Assembly: GCA_963662175.1 (NCBI GenBank)
Contig: OY759218.1
Location: 14,660,480-14,724,479 of the forward strand
Length of the DNA stretch: 64,000 nucleotides
Origin: Aradus depressus
Lineage: Eukaryota; Arthropoda; Insecta; Hemiptera; Aradidae
Reading direction: 5' to 3'
A program made the translations under genes and the position numbers. Of this stretch, positions 19,500 through 29,571 are shown one piece after another. The first letter of the stretch is position 1. Each line of letters opens with the position of its first letter. The notes under the pieces were generated by a model that did no database searches, had not been told where the DNA came from, and was given only the letters and a program-made list of their open reading frames with translations.

Positions 19500-19614
19500 A
19501 TTATATATTATTTGTGAAATAGACAATATTTTTTAAAAACATACGTTTTCTTTATTTTTATCAAGTGTTTCACAATATCTCTGCAAAAATGTTAAGTATC
19601 ATTAAAATCTATTC

Positions 19615-19850
19615 AGATGTAAGTTAGCGTATGTGACATCTTCATTTCAATGAACTTGAGTAGCTACAATTGTTTCTGAGTTAGCTTACTCACAAAGTTC
19701 CAATCGCAATCATATAGACATCTTCGCGAAAAAGCTCAAATCGTATTCAGGGGACCTTGAAACGTGTAATCCCGTTTCAAAGTAGATCTCGGATTTTCGC
19801 ACGATTAACACTTCTTTAAACTAAAGTTAAATCACCAACATCGCGAATAT
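19615..19850 (+). repeat. REP-C copy, right part
   Basis: Continues REP-C after the insertion: 'aacttgagtagctacaattg', 'cacaaagttccaatcgcaatcatatagacatc', 'ggggaccttgaaacgtgtaat', 'cggattttcgcacgatta'. Confidence 0.6.
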
Positions 19851-20224
19851 ATCAATTAAGTTTTGCTCTCCCCTGAAACCAATTTACCGATTTGATTCAA
19901 ATCCAAAAGGTGTTTTATTCAGAGACTCCTGAATTCTCATACTAAATAGTTGTGTTGACATTCATTACATGGGCAGTGATTAGGGTTTTGGAGCCAAATC
20001 ACATTTTCTGCAGAATGGATGCGGAACAAGACCCATTCTAAAGAGATGTTTTCTTACAGAGTGGTTTCCTATTAGCTGCCCCATCACTATGATGTATAAA
20101 ATAAATACACACATTAAAATGATTAAATTATTAATATTGAAAAATTAATTATATTTATTTTTTTTTATATAAAGCACATTTTTTTAAAAACAAATGAGTA
20201 AAAAACAAAACACGGCCATCAGCT

Positions 20225-20376
20225 GTTTTTTTAGTGTGTATACCGTCGCGACGCGTCGGGTCGAGGCCTGGGAGAATGGCAACGGTCTGAGTGAAGGTGG
20301 ACAGTGTGGTGTTAAGGCTTAAGATATAATGAACTAAATAGAAGTGTATTGACAGTAAAATGGATCCAAAAAGAAG
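20225..20376 (+). other. CpG-rich stretch ending in a possible first coding exon
   Basis: A local CpG-rich island (CGTCGCGACGCGTCGGGTCGAG at about 20245) sits in AT-rich sequence. It is followed by about 90 nt without repeat signatures and an ATG (20360) opening MDPKR, directly before a consensus splice donor AAG|GTACTT (GT at 20377). This layout is what a host promoter, 5' UTR and short first coding exon would look like. I find no second exon in the following 1 kb, so it is only a candidate. It could equally be the GC-rich end of an unrecognised element. Confidence 0.3.
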
Positions 20377-20379
20377 GTA

Positions 20380-21450
20380 CTTTTATTTGTTTATATGTAC
20401 AGGATATATGTATGCCCAGGAATATATAACTTAATTTAAAAAATGGCCAAAATATAAAACAAAAAAAGATTGAATTAGTGTTAAGAATTTAGTTTTTAAG
20501 ATTTTTCTTTTGATTTTTGTTGTTTCAATGTTCAGTTTTTTAATTTTAAAAATGTAGATTTAAGAAAATAAACCCAATATTTGTCTCGAAAATTCTATTC
20601 TATTCATTTTCCCTGTTGGCACAGTAAGATTATTTGAAAACCTTTGGATTAGATTTTATATTTTTGCAAAATTTAGAAGACAAGATGGCATCTCTTTAAA
20701 AATCCAAATGAAAAGTTTGTTAATTAAAATTTTTTTTTATTTACGTGCACTTTCTTCAAAATTGCACGTCTTGAACTTTTGATACATTTTTTAGGGCACT
20801 TTTCGAAAAAATACTGTAGAAATCAAAATTTAGTAAAAGAATAGAGATAAAATTTCTACAGGAAATGTGGTAATTTATTGTTTATTTAATTGTTATTGTT
20901 TATTTCATTATTATTATTTCATTATTATTAATTCTATTATATTAATTATTAATCATTTACAAACACTTAACACTTAAATCTCTTTTTCTTTTTTTACATA
21001 TCACATTCCTCAATGTTTTCCGAGGTTGATCAAGAAGAAGGTTCTTTTTTTGCTGTCCTGTCCTCTAATCAACTCATCTAACTGTCCACAACCCGGTTGT
21101 TCGTCCCAACATCAGTTTCCTTTCCACAATGACCATTCTTCCAAGACTCTCCAATATGATCCTCTTCCGTTGCTGCAGGAGCCAGTTTTACGGCAGTTTT
21201 CCTCCCATTTTCCCATGTTCTGGGACCCAGACGATTTCTTTTTCACGTCCCCTTTCCTAGCCTTAGATTAATCAGTGAACTTATCAAGTCGTAACAAAGA
21301 AATTTCTGTTGATAAGAGGTTCATATTTCTTGATTGGTGTGTGAACACTTCTGGGAATTTATTAAATTATCATGTAACAAAATAACTTCCCACGTACCAG
21401 TATGGGAACCGCTTATCTATTGTATAAATTGTATGGAAAAAAAAATTCCG
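20380..21450. other. AT-rich, intron-like or intergenic, nothing recognised
   Basis: T-rich sequence with short homopolymers. The 81-codon open frame at 21026-21271 has no recognisable domain and is not called a gene. Confidence 0.4.
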
Positions 21451-21557
21451 TGAATCACCTGTAATGTACTTCCCCTGCTCAAACAGTTTACGCACTCCCT
21501 CTAAACACCATCCTTCTCCTTTTCCCGATTTGACTAAAAATCAGTAAATGTCTGACA
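21450..21557 (-). repeat. REP-A fragment
   Basis: GAATCACCTGTAATGTACTTCCCC, 'cactccctctaaa' and 'gatttgactaaaaatcagtaaatg' match reverse REP-A. A GC-rich retroposon is inserted at its end. Confidence 0.55.
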
Positions 21558-21745
21558 TTTTTTTTTCTTTTTTTTTATGGCCTTATGGTCAATGCATATT
21601 GGCCATGGTCGATGCCTATGGTTAATGTACAAAATTAAAGACGGAAACCGAGAAGAGAACCCCGGGGCTCCGAACCAGCGGCGAGGCCGGACCAGAGGAC
21701 AAGAAACCGCACGCCCGGCCCGCTCTCTGCAGGCACACATATCAT
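21558..21745 (-). mobile_element. GC-rich poly(A) retroposon, copy 1
   Basis: On the minus strand a GC-rich body containing GGCCTCGCCGCTGGTTCGGAG ends in an A-rich tail (plus-strand T run 21558-21576). The body shares CCTCGCCGCT-type sequence with the longer copy at 39343-39740, which has the same orientation and also sits next to REP-A. It may be a SINE or a LINE 3' fragment; no domain was identified. Confidence 0.5.
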
Positions 21746-22069
21746 AGCGTTGGCATTAGAGCAGCAAGGCCTGGGACGTCTGACTTATGAATTTTTTTAA
21801 TTCACATAATAAGTTTCGTAATAAAAAGTTCATCGAAAGGAGAGTTACTGTAAGTTTTGAAGTTAATTGAACTTTACACGATCGTCCCCAATTCCTTTTT
21901 TGGAGGATTGAATAATTTGTAATTCTTTTCGTACATGTCCTTTTTTTCCTTACGTGTAGTAACGTAGTCCCTCAAGGTCTCCTCTGGTGGCTGTACGAAC
22001 AAGGTATACACTACACTAATTATATAAATATTACGTCATTGCTCTTCCTCCTGTCCTGGAAGTGACCTT

Positions 22070-22160
22070 TCCTCACTACTATATCGATTTTTAGCCGGAA
22101 TTTCTTGACAAAATAGGTGTCCTCATGGGGTTCTATATACATGTATGAAATTTCATTCAT
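22070..22160 (-). repeat. REP-A fragment
   Basis: Short diverged match around 'tagccggaatttcttgacaaaataggtgtcctcatggggtt' and 'gggagttatcacgtgcacagacagaca'. The rest of 21745-22680 shows nothing else recognised. Confidence 0.4.
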
Positions 22161-22679
22161 GGGAGTTATCACGTGCACAGACAGACACACATCTACACAA
22201 TGATTTGAATTTCAGAACAGAATCAGAAAATAGAGACTTAAGAATTTGCCATTCCCAACTATCTGCCTCAATGTACACAATATTTCTACGAGATAACATC
22301 AATAAATTTTGTAGGAATCTTTAAGGGAAAGGGAACGAGAGTCAGAAAAGTACCGAGTTTGTAGAATCCATTACCTGGCGGTTATAAGATTTTTTGTTTT
22401 AAATTCTGAAAAGGAAGAAGAGTCAATTTTGGAAGCGTTGCAAGTCATTAATATTGTTCTGATATTTACTCTATGTGGTCAGATGGCAACGAAAGTTTTA
22501 ATGAGAACACGCAGGTTTTCATTTTGTAGATAACTTCGTGTTGAAGAAAATGACATATTGTACGTTCACGTATGTTGAATAGGTCGTAATCCAACAAATC
22601 AGAAAATGGAACGAGCATCCCATTGGTCCTAGGTTCTTAAGGGGTGAAGAATTTAAAAACAATGCTCACCTAGAAATGA

Positions 22680-22949
22680 GCAGATTTTTGAGAACATTTT
22701 AAAAAATTGACCAAGGTTGACTTTGGCGTGAAGTATATAAGGGTTTTTGTTCTGGTGGACCTAGTGATCCGTAATTGTGTGTGATTTGTGTGGTAACCTG
22801 TTAAATGTCTTCTGTTATCTATGTATATGTCTGCAATCAGTACGACTTCAAGGTCTCAAGGCTACACTCGTATCACCTGATACATACTAAATACAGTCTG
22901 CCAGGTTTATGACCTATATTCCTATTTCCAGACTTTAGTTGGACACTAA
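22680..22949 (+). repeat. REP-D copy 2
   Basis: Near-identical to 17623-17896; it lacks a TATATATGTCTATG block and has a small insertion after 'gtgtgg'. Both copies are followed by REP-A. Confidence 0.7.
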
Positions 22950-22984
22950 TGTCTACTGTTTAAATGATATGATGAAAGATAAAA

Positions 22985-23164
22985 GTCGTCGATGAATCAC
23001 CGACTGTGTACTTCCCCAGAAAAAATTAATCATTTACGTTTTCGCCCTCCCTCTAAAGCCAGTCAATCGTTTGAGCTAAAACTGAATATTTGATTTACAT
23101 AGTTGCTTCTGAATCTTCATACTAAATTTTGTGTCTATTAATTCATTACATCGGTAGTTATTGG
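22985..23164 (-). repeat. REP-A copy, left part
   Basis: GTCGATGAATCACCG...TACTTCCCC, 'cgccctccctctaaag' and 'cattacatcggtagttattgg' match. It is split by the insertion at 23165 and resumes at 23472 with 'gtagttattggaattgtggagttgagc'. Confidence 0.7.
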
Positions 23165-23471
23165 AAAATATGAAGATGGCTGATGTAGTGAGAAGTGATT
23201 ATTTCGCAGGATGTCAAATATAAGGTAGTCTGACCTCTCACAGATTTTTATTAAAGCAGTTGTGACTCAGATGGTGGACAGGAATAACTCGTCTGTCCCC
23301 ATCCATGATATTTTAAATTGTTAATGTTTGTTGTTGTAGATTTTTATTTATTTATTTTTATTATTTAGTTTATTCAAAATTTTTTATCAGACTGCCTGAT
23401 GATGAGGGAAACCTCGAAAGCCGGCTAGCTATTACTTTAATAAAAATCTGTGAGAGGTCAGACTACCTTAT
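23165..23471 (+). mobile_element. Hammerhead-bearing insertion with 11-bp TSD
   Basis: A 307-bp insert in REP-A flanked by GTAGTTATTGG (23154-23164 and 23472-23482). It contains 37-bp inverted repeats (AAGGTAGTCTGACCTCTCA at about 23221 and its mirror to 23471) and a hammerhead-like motif. A degenerate reverse relative lies at 56516-56640, and a fragment without the motif at 39009-39090. No coding capacity. Confidence 0.8.
23394..23431 (+). ncRNA. Hammerhead ribozyme-like motif
   Basis: CUGAUGA (23396-23402), extra U, stem II GAGG-GAAA-CCUC, GAAA (23416-23419), perfectly self-complementary AGCCGGCU, then A. Stem I is weak (two clear pairs). Confidence 0.55.
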
Positions 23472-23934
23472 GTAGTTATTGGAATTGTGGAGTTGAGCAC
23501 CCCTCTGATCCTCCCCTTCGGCTGATTCCGCTGATCATCCAACTATCATCTCTATCAGTACTACTTTTTCCAGCAGATTAGGGCTTAGCAGAGCTCAAAG
23601 CAACTTTAAATCTTCAATAGGATCATGGACTTTAATTAATAATATATATTTTCTACAGCTTCTTCTTTCAATTAATTTTTTAACAATATATATTTGAAAT
23701 TTTAATTAAAATGCAAATAAATTAGTATAATATAAAAATTTAAATGATCCACAGGTTCAGCTAAATAATATTATGATCATTATAAGGAAAACATGTTTTA
23801 CAATAAAGATCAGCAAATAAATTATAGGTAGTTAGAATTCTTGTATATGAAAGTCATAATAAAAAAAGTAGGGGAATATCAAATTCCTAGTACTATAGGT
23901 GCTATTTATATTTTAATTAAATTTTTTTTATTAC

Positions 23935-24300
23935 AGGGGAAGTTATATAAACGGTCAGAAATTCGATGTTGAGGTTTGACCGGAATTTCAAGTTTCCTGA
24001 CGCTGATGTTCCAAAAATCCGTTAACTCTCGATAGAATGAATGTATTTGTGTATCCAGAACCCCTTAAGGAAGACTCCTATTGATTTTCAGACAAATCGG
24101 CCAACGGGAAAGGGGGATTGACACAAAAATTATTAATAATTGCCGATGTAATGAATGTATCGACATGAAATGAGAGTATGAGGATTCAGAAGTCCCTGCT
24201 TAAATCAACTATTGATTTTTTTGCCAAAACGATTAGTTTCAGAGGGAGAGCAAAAACTTGATTAATTTATCCTGGGGAAGTACATTGCCCGCGATTATAT
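23935..24300 (+). repeat. REP-A copy, nearly full
   Basis: Starts 'ggggaagttatataaacggtcagaaattcgatgttgag' and follows the canonical order to 'ggggaagtacattgcccgcgatta'. One of the better copies for building a consensus. 23546-23934 is AT-rich with nothing recognised. Confidence 0.7.
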
Positions 24301-24319
24301 ATATATTTTTACATACGAT

Positions 24320-25131
24320 TTTTCATTGATTATTTCCACAAATAAAGGCTTTATCATTTTGCATCACAGAATGGAACTGTTTTGTTCATAGCTTTGACAT
24401 CAGAGATGACTATAGTACCTACAGACCGAATCGTGAAAATGGCCAAAACGTGTTCTGAACACTTTCAAAAAGTGTAGTCCACGTGTAATCTCAAAAGCCA
24501 TTTTTTTTTTATGGTATGGTTCCAATAATTTCTTGAGCGGCCTCGTACCAGGGATTTTGTTTGTGGTTTATGCAAAAGTAACCAAATCCAGACACAATTG
24601 AAAGCGAGTCGAACTCCACTCGACCTGTCCTCTATTATTAATCCTCCCCCTCCTTTCAGAATAAATCTCACCAACATGGAGCCCTACCCAAAAAATAAAA
24701 GGTGTTCGTAAATCACTCCCATGTACCCCAGTTTGAATTTCTATACCAGTATATAAAGAGAGAATGTTTGTTTGTGTATTTGAGATAATATCAAAAACTA
24801 TTCGATTGGGATCATTCTTTCACCGTTAAGAAGCTTATTTCTTTACGGTGGGCATAGGCACGCTTTATCAAAAGGGAGTGATGCTAAAAGTGAAGCATGA
24901 AGGTTGATCTACACATATCCTTGACGGTACAGCACCGGTGCTTCGCATCCGTGATGAATTCTTCACTGACGTTCACAGAGCACTGTTTCCGTATCAGTGC
25001 TATTACGATTACCACGGACTGCTACCACTTTATTACGATAGCTACTCTGTTACCAGTATTATTATTATGGCTACCAGTTTATTACGATTATAACAGGTTA
25101 TCCGCAGTGGAAGTGATATCTAAAAAGGGGT
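24320..25131. other. No gene recognised; distant REP-C similarity at 24350-24500
   Basis: 'gtgaaaatggccaaaacgtgttctgaacac' and 'acgtgtaatctc' recall the REP-C end. Short open frames here (70-78 codons) have no domain signatures and are not called genes. Confidence 0.35.
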
Positions 25132-25136
25132 AGTGG

Positions 25137-25556
25137 TGTCGTAATAAAAGAGACGCAAGAGAAACAGATAAATATATATTATACTTACAATTGGGGTCCA
25201 GGCACGGCTCGGCAGATATAAGTGAAATAACTAGATACAATTAATAAATATAATACAATAGACCCACAATGAAAAGTTGAAGAAAGATTACAAATACAAG
25301 ATAGTGAATATGTGGTAGTACAAAAGTGAATGTGTCTCGCTCTGCCGGCCTGGGTATTTATAATGCCATAGGACAGCCTAGACTGGCGTTCTAGAACCTT
25401 CCATTATGGAAAATTGGATATTTCTATATATAAGGTATTTACAATGGTTTTGTTCTATATTTAAATATTATTACATATATATACATCTTTAACTTTATTT
25501 TACAAAACTTATATCGGACTTATAATATTTATTTTGGCAAAACTAAAATCTAGACA
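25137..25556 (-). mobile_element. Solo LTR, 420 bp
   Basis: Ends TGTC...GACA on both strands and is flanked by 5-bp duplications AGTGG (25132-25136 and 25557-25561). On the minus strand a TATA-like TATAAATACC follows a GGTTCTAGAACGCC stretch, and the LTR ends in CTTTTATTACGACA. No internal retrotransposon sequence adjoins, so LTR-LTR recombination presumably left it. The family (gypsy or copia type) cannot be told; it does not match the BEL LTR. Confidence 0.8.
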
Positions 25557-25561
25557 AGTGG

Positions 25562-25979
25562 TCGCTTTGGTCCATTTGTTCTAATCGTTCTATAAGGCCT
25601 ATTTATTCCATCTGAATTTCAATGTTCTATATTACATCAGATTATTTGTCCCATAAATATAATGTTATATGTCCCGATATATTTTTATAATATTAATTAT
25701 TAATTTCCCCTTAGTGTCAGTGTAGTGTATGTATATTTGGTGGGATATAGGGGATTCTGGAAACAAGGAATACAATCATATATATGGTGACAGTGCTCAC
25801 TGGCATCTGTGATTACCTTTTGAAATTCCGACAGTGATCTCTCTTTGTTTTTCAAGTGCATCATGAAATTTCTTTCTGCAATAGGCAATCTTGCTGCAAT
25901 AGGCATTGCTCTTAGACGAGGAAGAAGAAAATAAAAGAAAGACATCCCATGTGGACTCTTCGGGAAGAGGAAGGAGAGT
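25562..25979. other. Possible downstream part of the MADF transcription unit
   Basis: No repeat is recognised. An 81-codon minus-strand frame (25700-25945) is open but lacks a domain I know. It lies where a second exon of the MADF gene could be, without convincing acceptor evidence. Confidence 0.25.
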
Positions 25980-26141
25980 TCATAACTTTGTATAGAGGAA
26001 TGGTGGACCGTCGATATTCATTTTATTCCCGATTTCCTTCCACATCCTTTCCTTCAATTCAGCGTCCATATACTTCGGATCTCCCATATTGTAAAGAACT
26101 GGCCGCTCCCGAACCAACTTTGTTAACATTTCGACATTCAT
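25980..26141 (-). CDS. MADF-domain exon (Adf-1/Myb-SANT-like), partial
   Basis: A 53-codon minus-strand frame starting at 26141 reads MNVEMLTKLVRERPVLYNMGDPKYMDAELKERMWKEIGNKMN. This is the first half of a MADF domain: the LxxLVRxxPxLYN start and the (K)DxxLKxxxWxEIxxxL helix. A splice donor-like GG|GTCC follows IDG near 26009, where MADF proteins often have an intron. Translation past it ends after about ten unrelated residues. MADF proteins bind DNA as transcription factors and also serve as the second protein of some PIF/Harbinger transposons. No matching second half of the domain was found downstream, so this is a partial gene or a transposon remnant. Confidence 0.6.
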   Translation of the reverse strand: MNVEMLTKLVRERPVLYNMGDPKYMDAELKERMWKEIGNKMNIDGPPFLYTKL

Positions 26142-26345
26142 GGCTAGAAAATTAAAAACCTAAACTAAATTGACGAAAACAAGTGTGTTTCCGCGTCTTT
26201 CCCACTTTGTCTACATGGCATTACATCATGCCGATATTTTTTTTCAATGATGCTCCCGGCACTGCACTGAAGTGGCCGTCACGTGACGGACATGTGTGGA
26301 TCGATCTTAAGTCGGAGGAGAAACGGCCGTCCAGGCTAGGCTCCA
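26142..26345 (-). promoter_or_regulatory. Possible promoter of the MADF gene with CACGTG palindrome
   Basis: Upstream of the MADF start lies a GC-rich region with a 14-bp perfect palindrome CCGTCACGTGACGG centred on an E-box (about 26277-26290), followed by an AT-rich 5' leader. Its outer edge (minus strand GGAGCCTAGCCTGGACGGCCG) could instead be a transposon terminus; no mirror copy was found. Confidence 0.4.
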
Positions 26346-26639
26346 TTGATTGCATACACTGCCTAATTTTTGGCTATAAAAAGTTTTATAGAACAGAATA
26401 TACCTATCTATAACACAGACTTCAATAAGAATTTTTTCTCTATATATAAATATGTATTTTGTCCGAGTGTGTTTGTAACAAGTTGGCGCTAAAACCGACT
26501 TTGAAGAAATTTCATGTTTAGTATCCTTATAAGTCCGATTGAAACATAGGCCATGTGGCGTATCATGTATTAATGTATACCACGAAAAATTTTGCAAATT
26601 GAATTTCAACGTTTGTTCATAGATATTTGACGTAAAGGA

Positions 26640-26960
26640 AAGGGGAAGTCGCTGCTAATATGGGTTTCGAGTTTTGAATTTAACGTTGAGTAGAACATCG
26701 TTTTAATGGTCTTCCGTTGGTTGTGAGGCAGGGAAGGGGCTTAACACAAAAATCTTAATAACTGCCGAAAAAATGAATATATCGACACGATTATATGGAT
26801 ATCCAAAACCCCATAAGGACGACACCCATCAATTTTTAGTCGAATCAGCCAAAGGGAAGTGGGGGATCAGATGAGGGGGGTTGTACTCAAAAACTCTAAT
26901 AAGTACCTGTGTAACGAAAGTATCAACGAAATTTAGTTTCTGACAAGAACCTCCGCTAAA
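26640..26960 (+). repeat. REP-A copy
   Basis: 'aggggaagtcgctgctaatatgg', 'aactgccgaaaaaatgaatatatcgacac', 'gacacccatcaatttttagtcgaatcagccaaaggg' and 'aactctaataagtacctgtgtaacg' follow the REP-A order. A reverse fragment continues at 26950-27150, ending near 'gaaatttcggtgaaaattcaacat'. Confidence 0.6.
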
Positions 26961-27428
26961 TCCCCCTTTTCCTTTCAACCGATTTGACTGAAAGTCAATA
27001 AATCAAGGAGGTTCGAATCCATGTATAATTTTCACTTTGAGAGTTATCGTCTTCTGAATCATATTTTTTTTGTTTAATATATTCTTCAGATACAGTGGAT
27101 TGAGAAGGATGAAATTTCGGTGAAAATTCAACATTTTTAACTGTTAAATAACCACGAAAAAAAAAAGTATAAATATTGATTTTATTCATTAATCAATAAT
27201 TCTGTTGTTTCAAAAGCTGCACATAAGTCTATAGAATGACTTATGATGGTGACAAGTACGATATATCGGGAAACTAAACAATAATATATCATTGTCATGC
27301 AAAAATACCGTCGACCTAGCCTTTGTTTTAACAGATGGAAAACTGCCTCACACTGCCTAGAATCACATCAATTATAAAAAAAAAAAAATACTCAAAACCC
27401 CAACGACTGCCGAGTAATGAAATTCTAT

Positions 27429-27640
27429 GTGAGCCTGACTACTGTGGCAGTCCTAAAATTTGTCTACCAAGGTTTATTCACCTATGGTATGGGCCTTCAA
27501 CGAGGACCTGACATCGCACAGGAGACCATCGCTTGACGCCCCATCCGAAGGATGGCATTTTCAAGATTTTTTAATCTCCCTGATAAAAACCCTGATCTTG
27601 AGCTTGAGCTTAGTACACTACTTCTGAGCTACCGGCGCAC
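27429..27640 (-). mobile_element. tRNA-derived SINE copy, degraded
   Basis: Contains 'gcctgactactgtggcagtcctaaaatttgtctacc', 'ttcaacgaggacctgacatcgcac', 'ccatccgaaggatgg' and, at the head, 'ctgagctaccggcgc' (A box on the minus strand). The B box region is damaged. Same family as 4131-4470. Confidence 0.75.
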
Positions 27641-27644
27641 TCTG

Positions 27645-27835
27645 TTGAGGTCTGTTAATTTTCAATTAAATCGGCTAAAGGAGGGATGCTCAATTGAAAG
27701 GGAGCTCAATTCAAAAGCCCTTATAACTGCTGATGTAATGAATGTATCGTCACAAAATGTTATGTGAGTTCCCTTAGTAAGACACTAAATGATTTTCAGC
27801 CAAATTGGCCAAAGAGGAGGATTAAAGCGGCAGTT
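27645..27835 (+). repeat. REP-A fragment
   Basis: 'taattttcaattaaatcggctaaagg', 'aaagcccttataactgctgatgtaatgaatgtatcg' and 'gattttcagccaaattggcc' match. Confidence 0.5.
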
Positions 27836-27839
27836 TAAT

Positions 27840-29278
27840 TGGCACATAGCAGTCGACTGCATAGTTGAAATTATGGTGGGGGATGCTTCAATTTGTTAAA
27901 GCAGTATTGTTATGTTGTGTTTGACAATATTTGCAAAAGTGTATAGAAGTAACATTTGCAAGATGGCACCGAACAAAAAAAAAACTGACAAATTATGCTT
28001 GTTAGTTGAAAAAAAATAAAATAGTGTAGTTGAAATAAGAAAAGGTTTTGGGTGAAAACATGATTATTGAACAGGCCTCGTTTTGACTTGAAAAGTAATT
28101 TATTGACAGAATTATTAACAATAGACGGATAATTCCAAACCTTCACGCGGCTCTCACATACGAAGTTCTTAGAACTCCACGAAAAGGTTTCTGTCCGATA
28201 AATTCTTATATTATAAACCCTTATAAATTTTTTTTTTCTAATAAGTAAGTTGCGTGTATAGAACTCATTTTTTTCTTTACAATTTCTTCAGGTAATTCCA
28301 GTTTCTCTGTAATATTTGTGAGTTCCACAAACATTCATTCTGTCAATATAAGTCAGTTAAATACAATATTTTCTCATCTGAAAATACAATGCGTTTCACA
28401 GATTTAGTAGATCTTGAAAAGCCACTGCGAGGCTATTAATGCTTAAAAAGTAGAAATATTTCTAGTTATAGCAGTAGCTGTGATCTACCAAAGTAGAGTG
28501 TTTCACATCAAAAATCACCTGACAGTATAACCAGGCCTGCTATGTGAAACTACCGATTTAGGAGGAGTGTAAAGACTTAGTTGATTACAGATAATTCTAG
28601 CTCGGGGAGTACATTGCCAGATTTTCAGTATTTTTTTATATTTATAGGACATTAGAGGTCCATTTTGTGCTGTCAGTGACTGTCCCACAGGCCAATTCAT
28701 ACTAGACAACCTAATATAGCACCTGTCATTTTTTTTATTCTTTGCTTCTCCTTTTTCCTTTTGTCTTTTCCGAGGTGCAGGCCCTTAGAGAGAAGGTTTT
28801 CAAAGAAATGTTCCTAGGTGACGTTCCTGATGGTCCTCTTCACTCAAAACAAACATTTTATCTACGGATTTCTGAAGGAAATTTTCTTTCTTTTTTCAAA
28901 TTCTTTGTATTACCCATAATATATGAAAAAAAAAAAAAATTATTGCAGTTGTGTTTCTACAACGACTATGAGTAGCCAATAAATATATTTTCTATCGTGT
29001 TATACCTAAAAAAGTGGAAGAAGGATTATGTAGGTTTAGGTGGTCCTTGTGGCTCCAATTCACCTATATTCCTGAAAAAATCTTATGTTAATGTTTACAC
29101 TGTAAATGTTAAGGTCACTGACTCAATTGTATAGGGGTGATACCTTTAAACAATAAAAACTATATTTATTATTATTACTAAAATAAAAGAGGATGAATTG
29201 TAAGGTAATGGTGGACATAAGACCAGGCTGCTTTTTTATTTTTCTATTTATAATTTTTTTTTTCGGTCTATAATATAT
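27840..29278. other. No gene recognised
   Basis: AT-rich, with a REP-A-like trace at 28590-28620 ('ctcggggagtacattgcc') and a possible retrotransposon tail near 29140-29170 ('aataaaaactatatttattattattac'). Short open frames are not gene-like. Confidence 0.4.
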
Positions 29279-29280
29279 AT

Positions 29281-29283
<3 letters not shown>

Positions 29284-29347
<64 letters not shown>
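29284..29347. repeat. (AT)n microsatellite
   Basis: About 32 consecutive AT units, with further TATATA to 29370. It directly precedes the Penelope-like element. Confidence 0.9.
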
Positions 29348-29356
<9 letters not shown>

Positions 29357-29571
29357 TATATATATTTCTACTGTGTCTAAGTAAATTCATATGCACAAAT
29401 TGGGGCTTTGGTTATGATATTTGGCAGCAAAATAATCTCTATTTTATTGAAACAGTGTACTGGCTTGCCAATTGGCTTCATTACCCCGAAAAGTTGGCAT
29501 CGAATGACAACATTTTTCATATCAATCTTTTTTTTATATTCTTTTCATTCTTGACATTGTGAACTTGTTTC

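Larger units (their letters stand above)
19327..19603. mobile_element. Palindromic PLE-type insertion with two hammerheads
   Basis: A 277-bp insert in REP-C flanked by perfect 11-bp duplications AAAATCTATTC (19316-19326 and 19604-19614). Its core, 19328-19557, is a palindrome with about 115-bp arms meeting at a single base (19442) without visible mismatch. Each arm carries a hammerhead-like motif pointing outward. Head-to-head terminal units and variable target duplications are known for Penelope-like elements, and similar insertions occur at 34.4 and 56.7 kb. No coding capacity. Confidence 0.8.
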
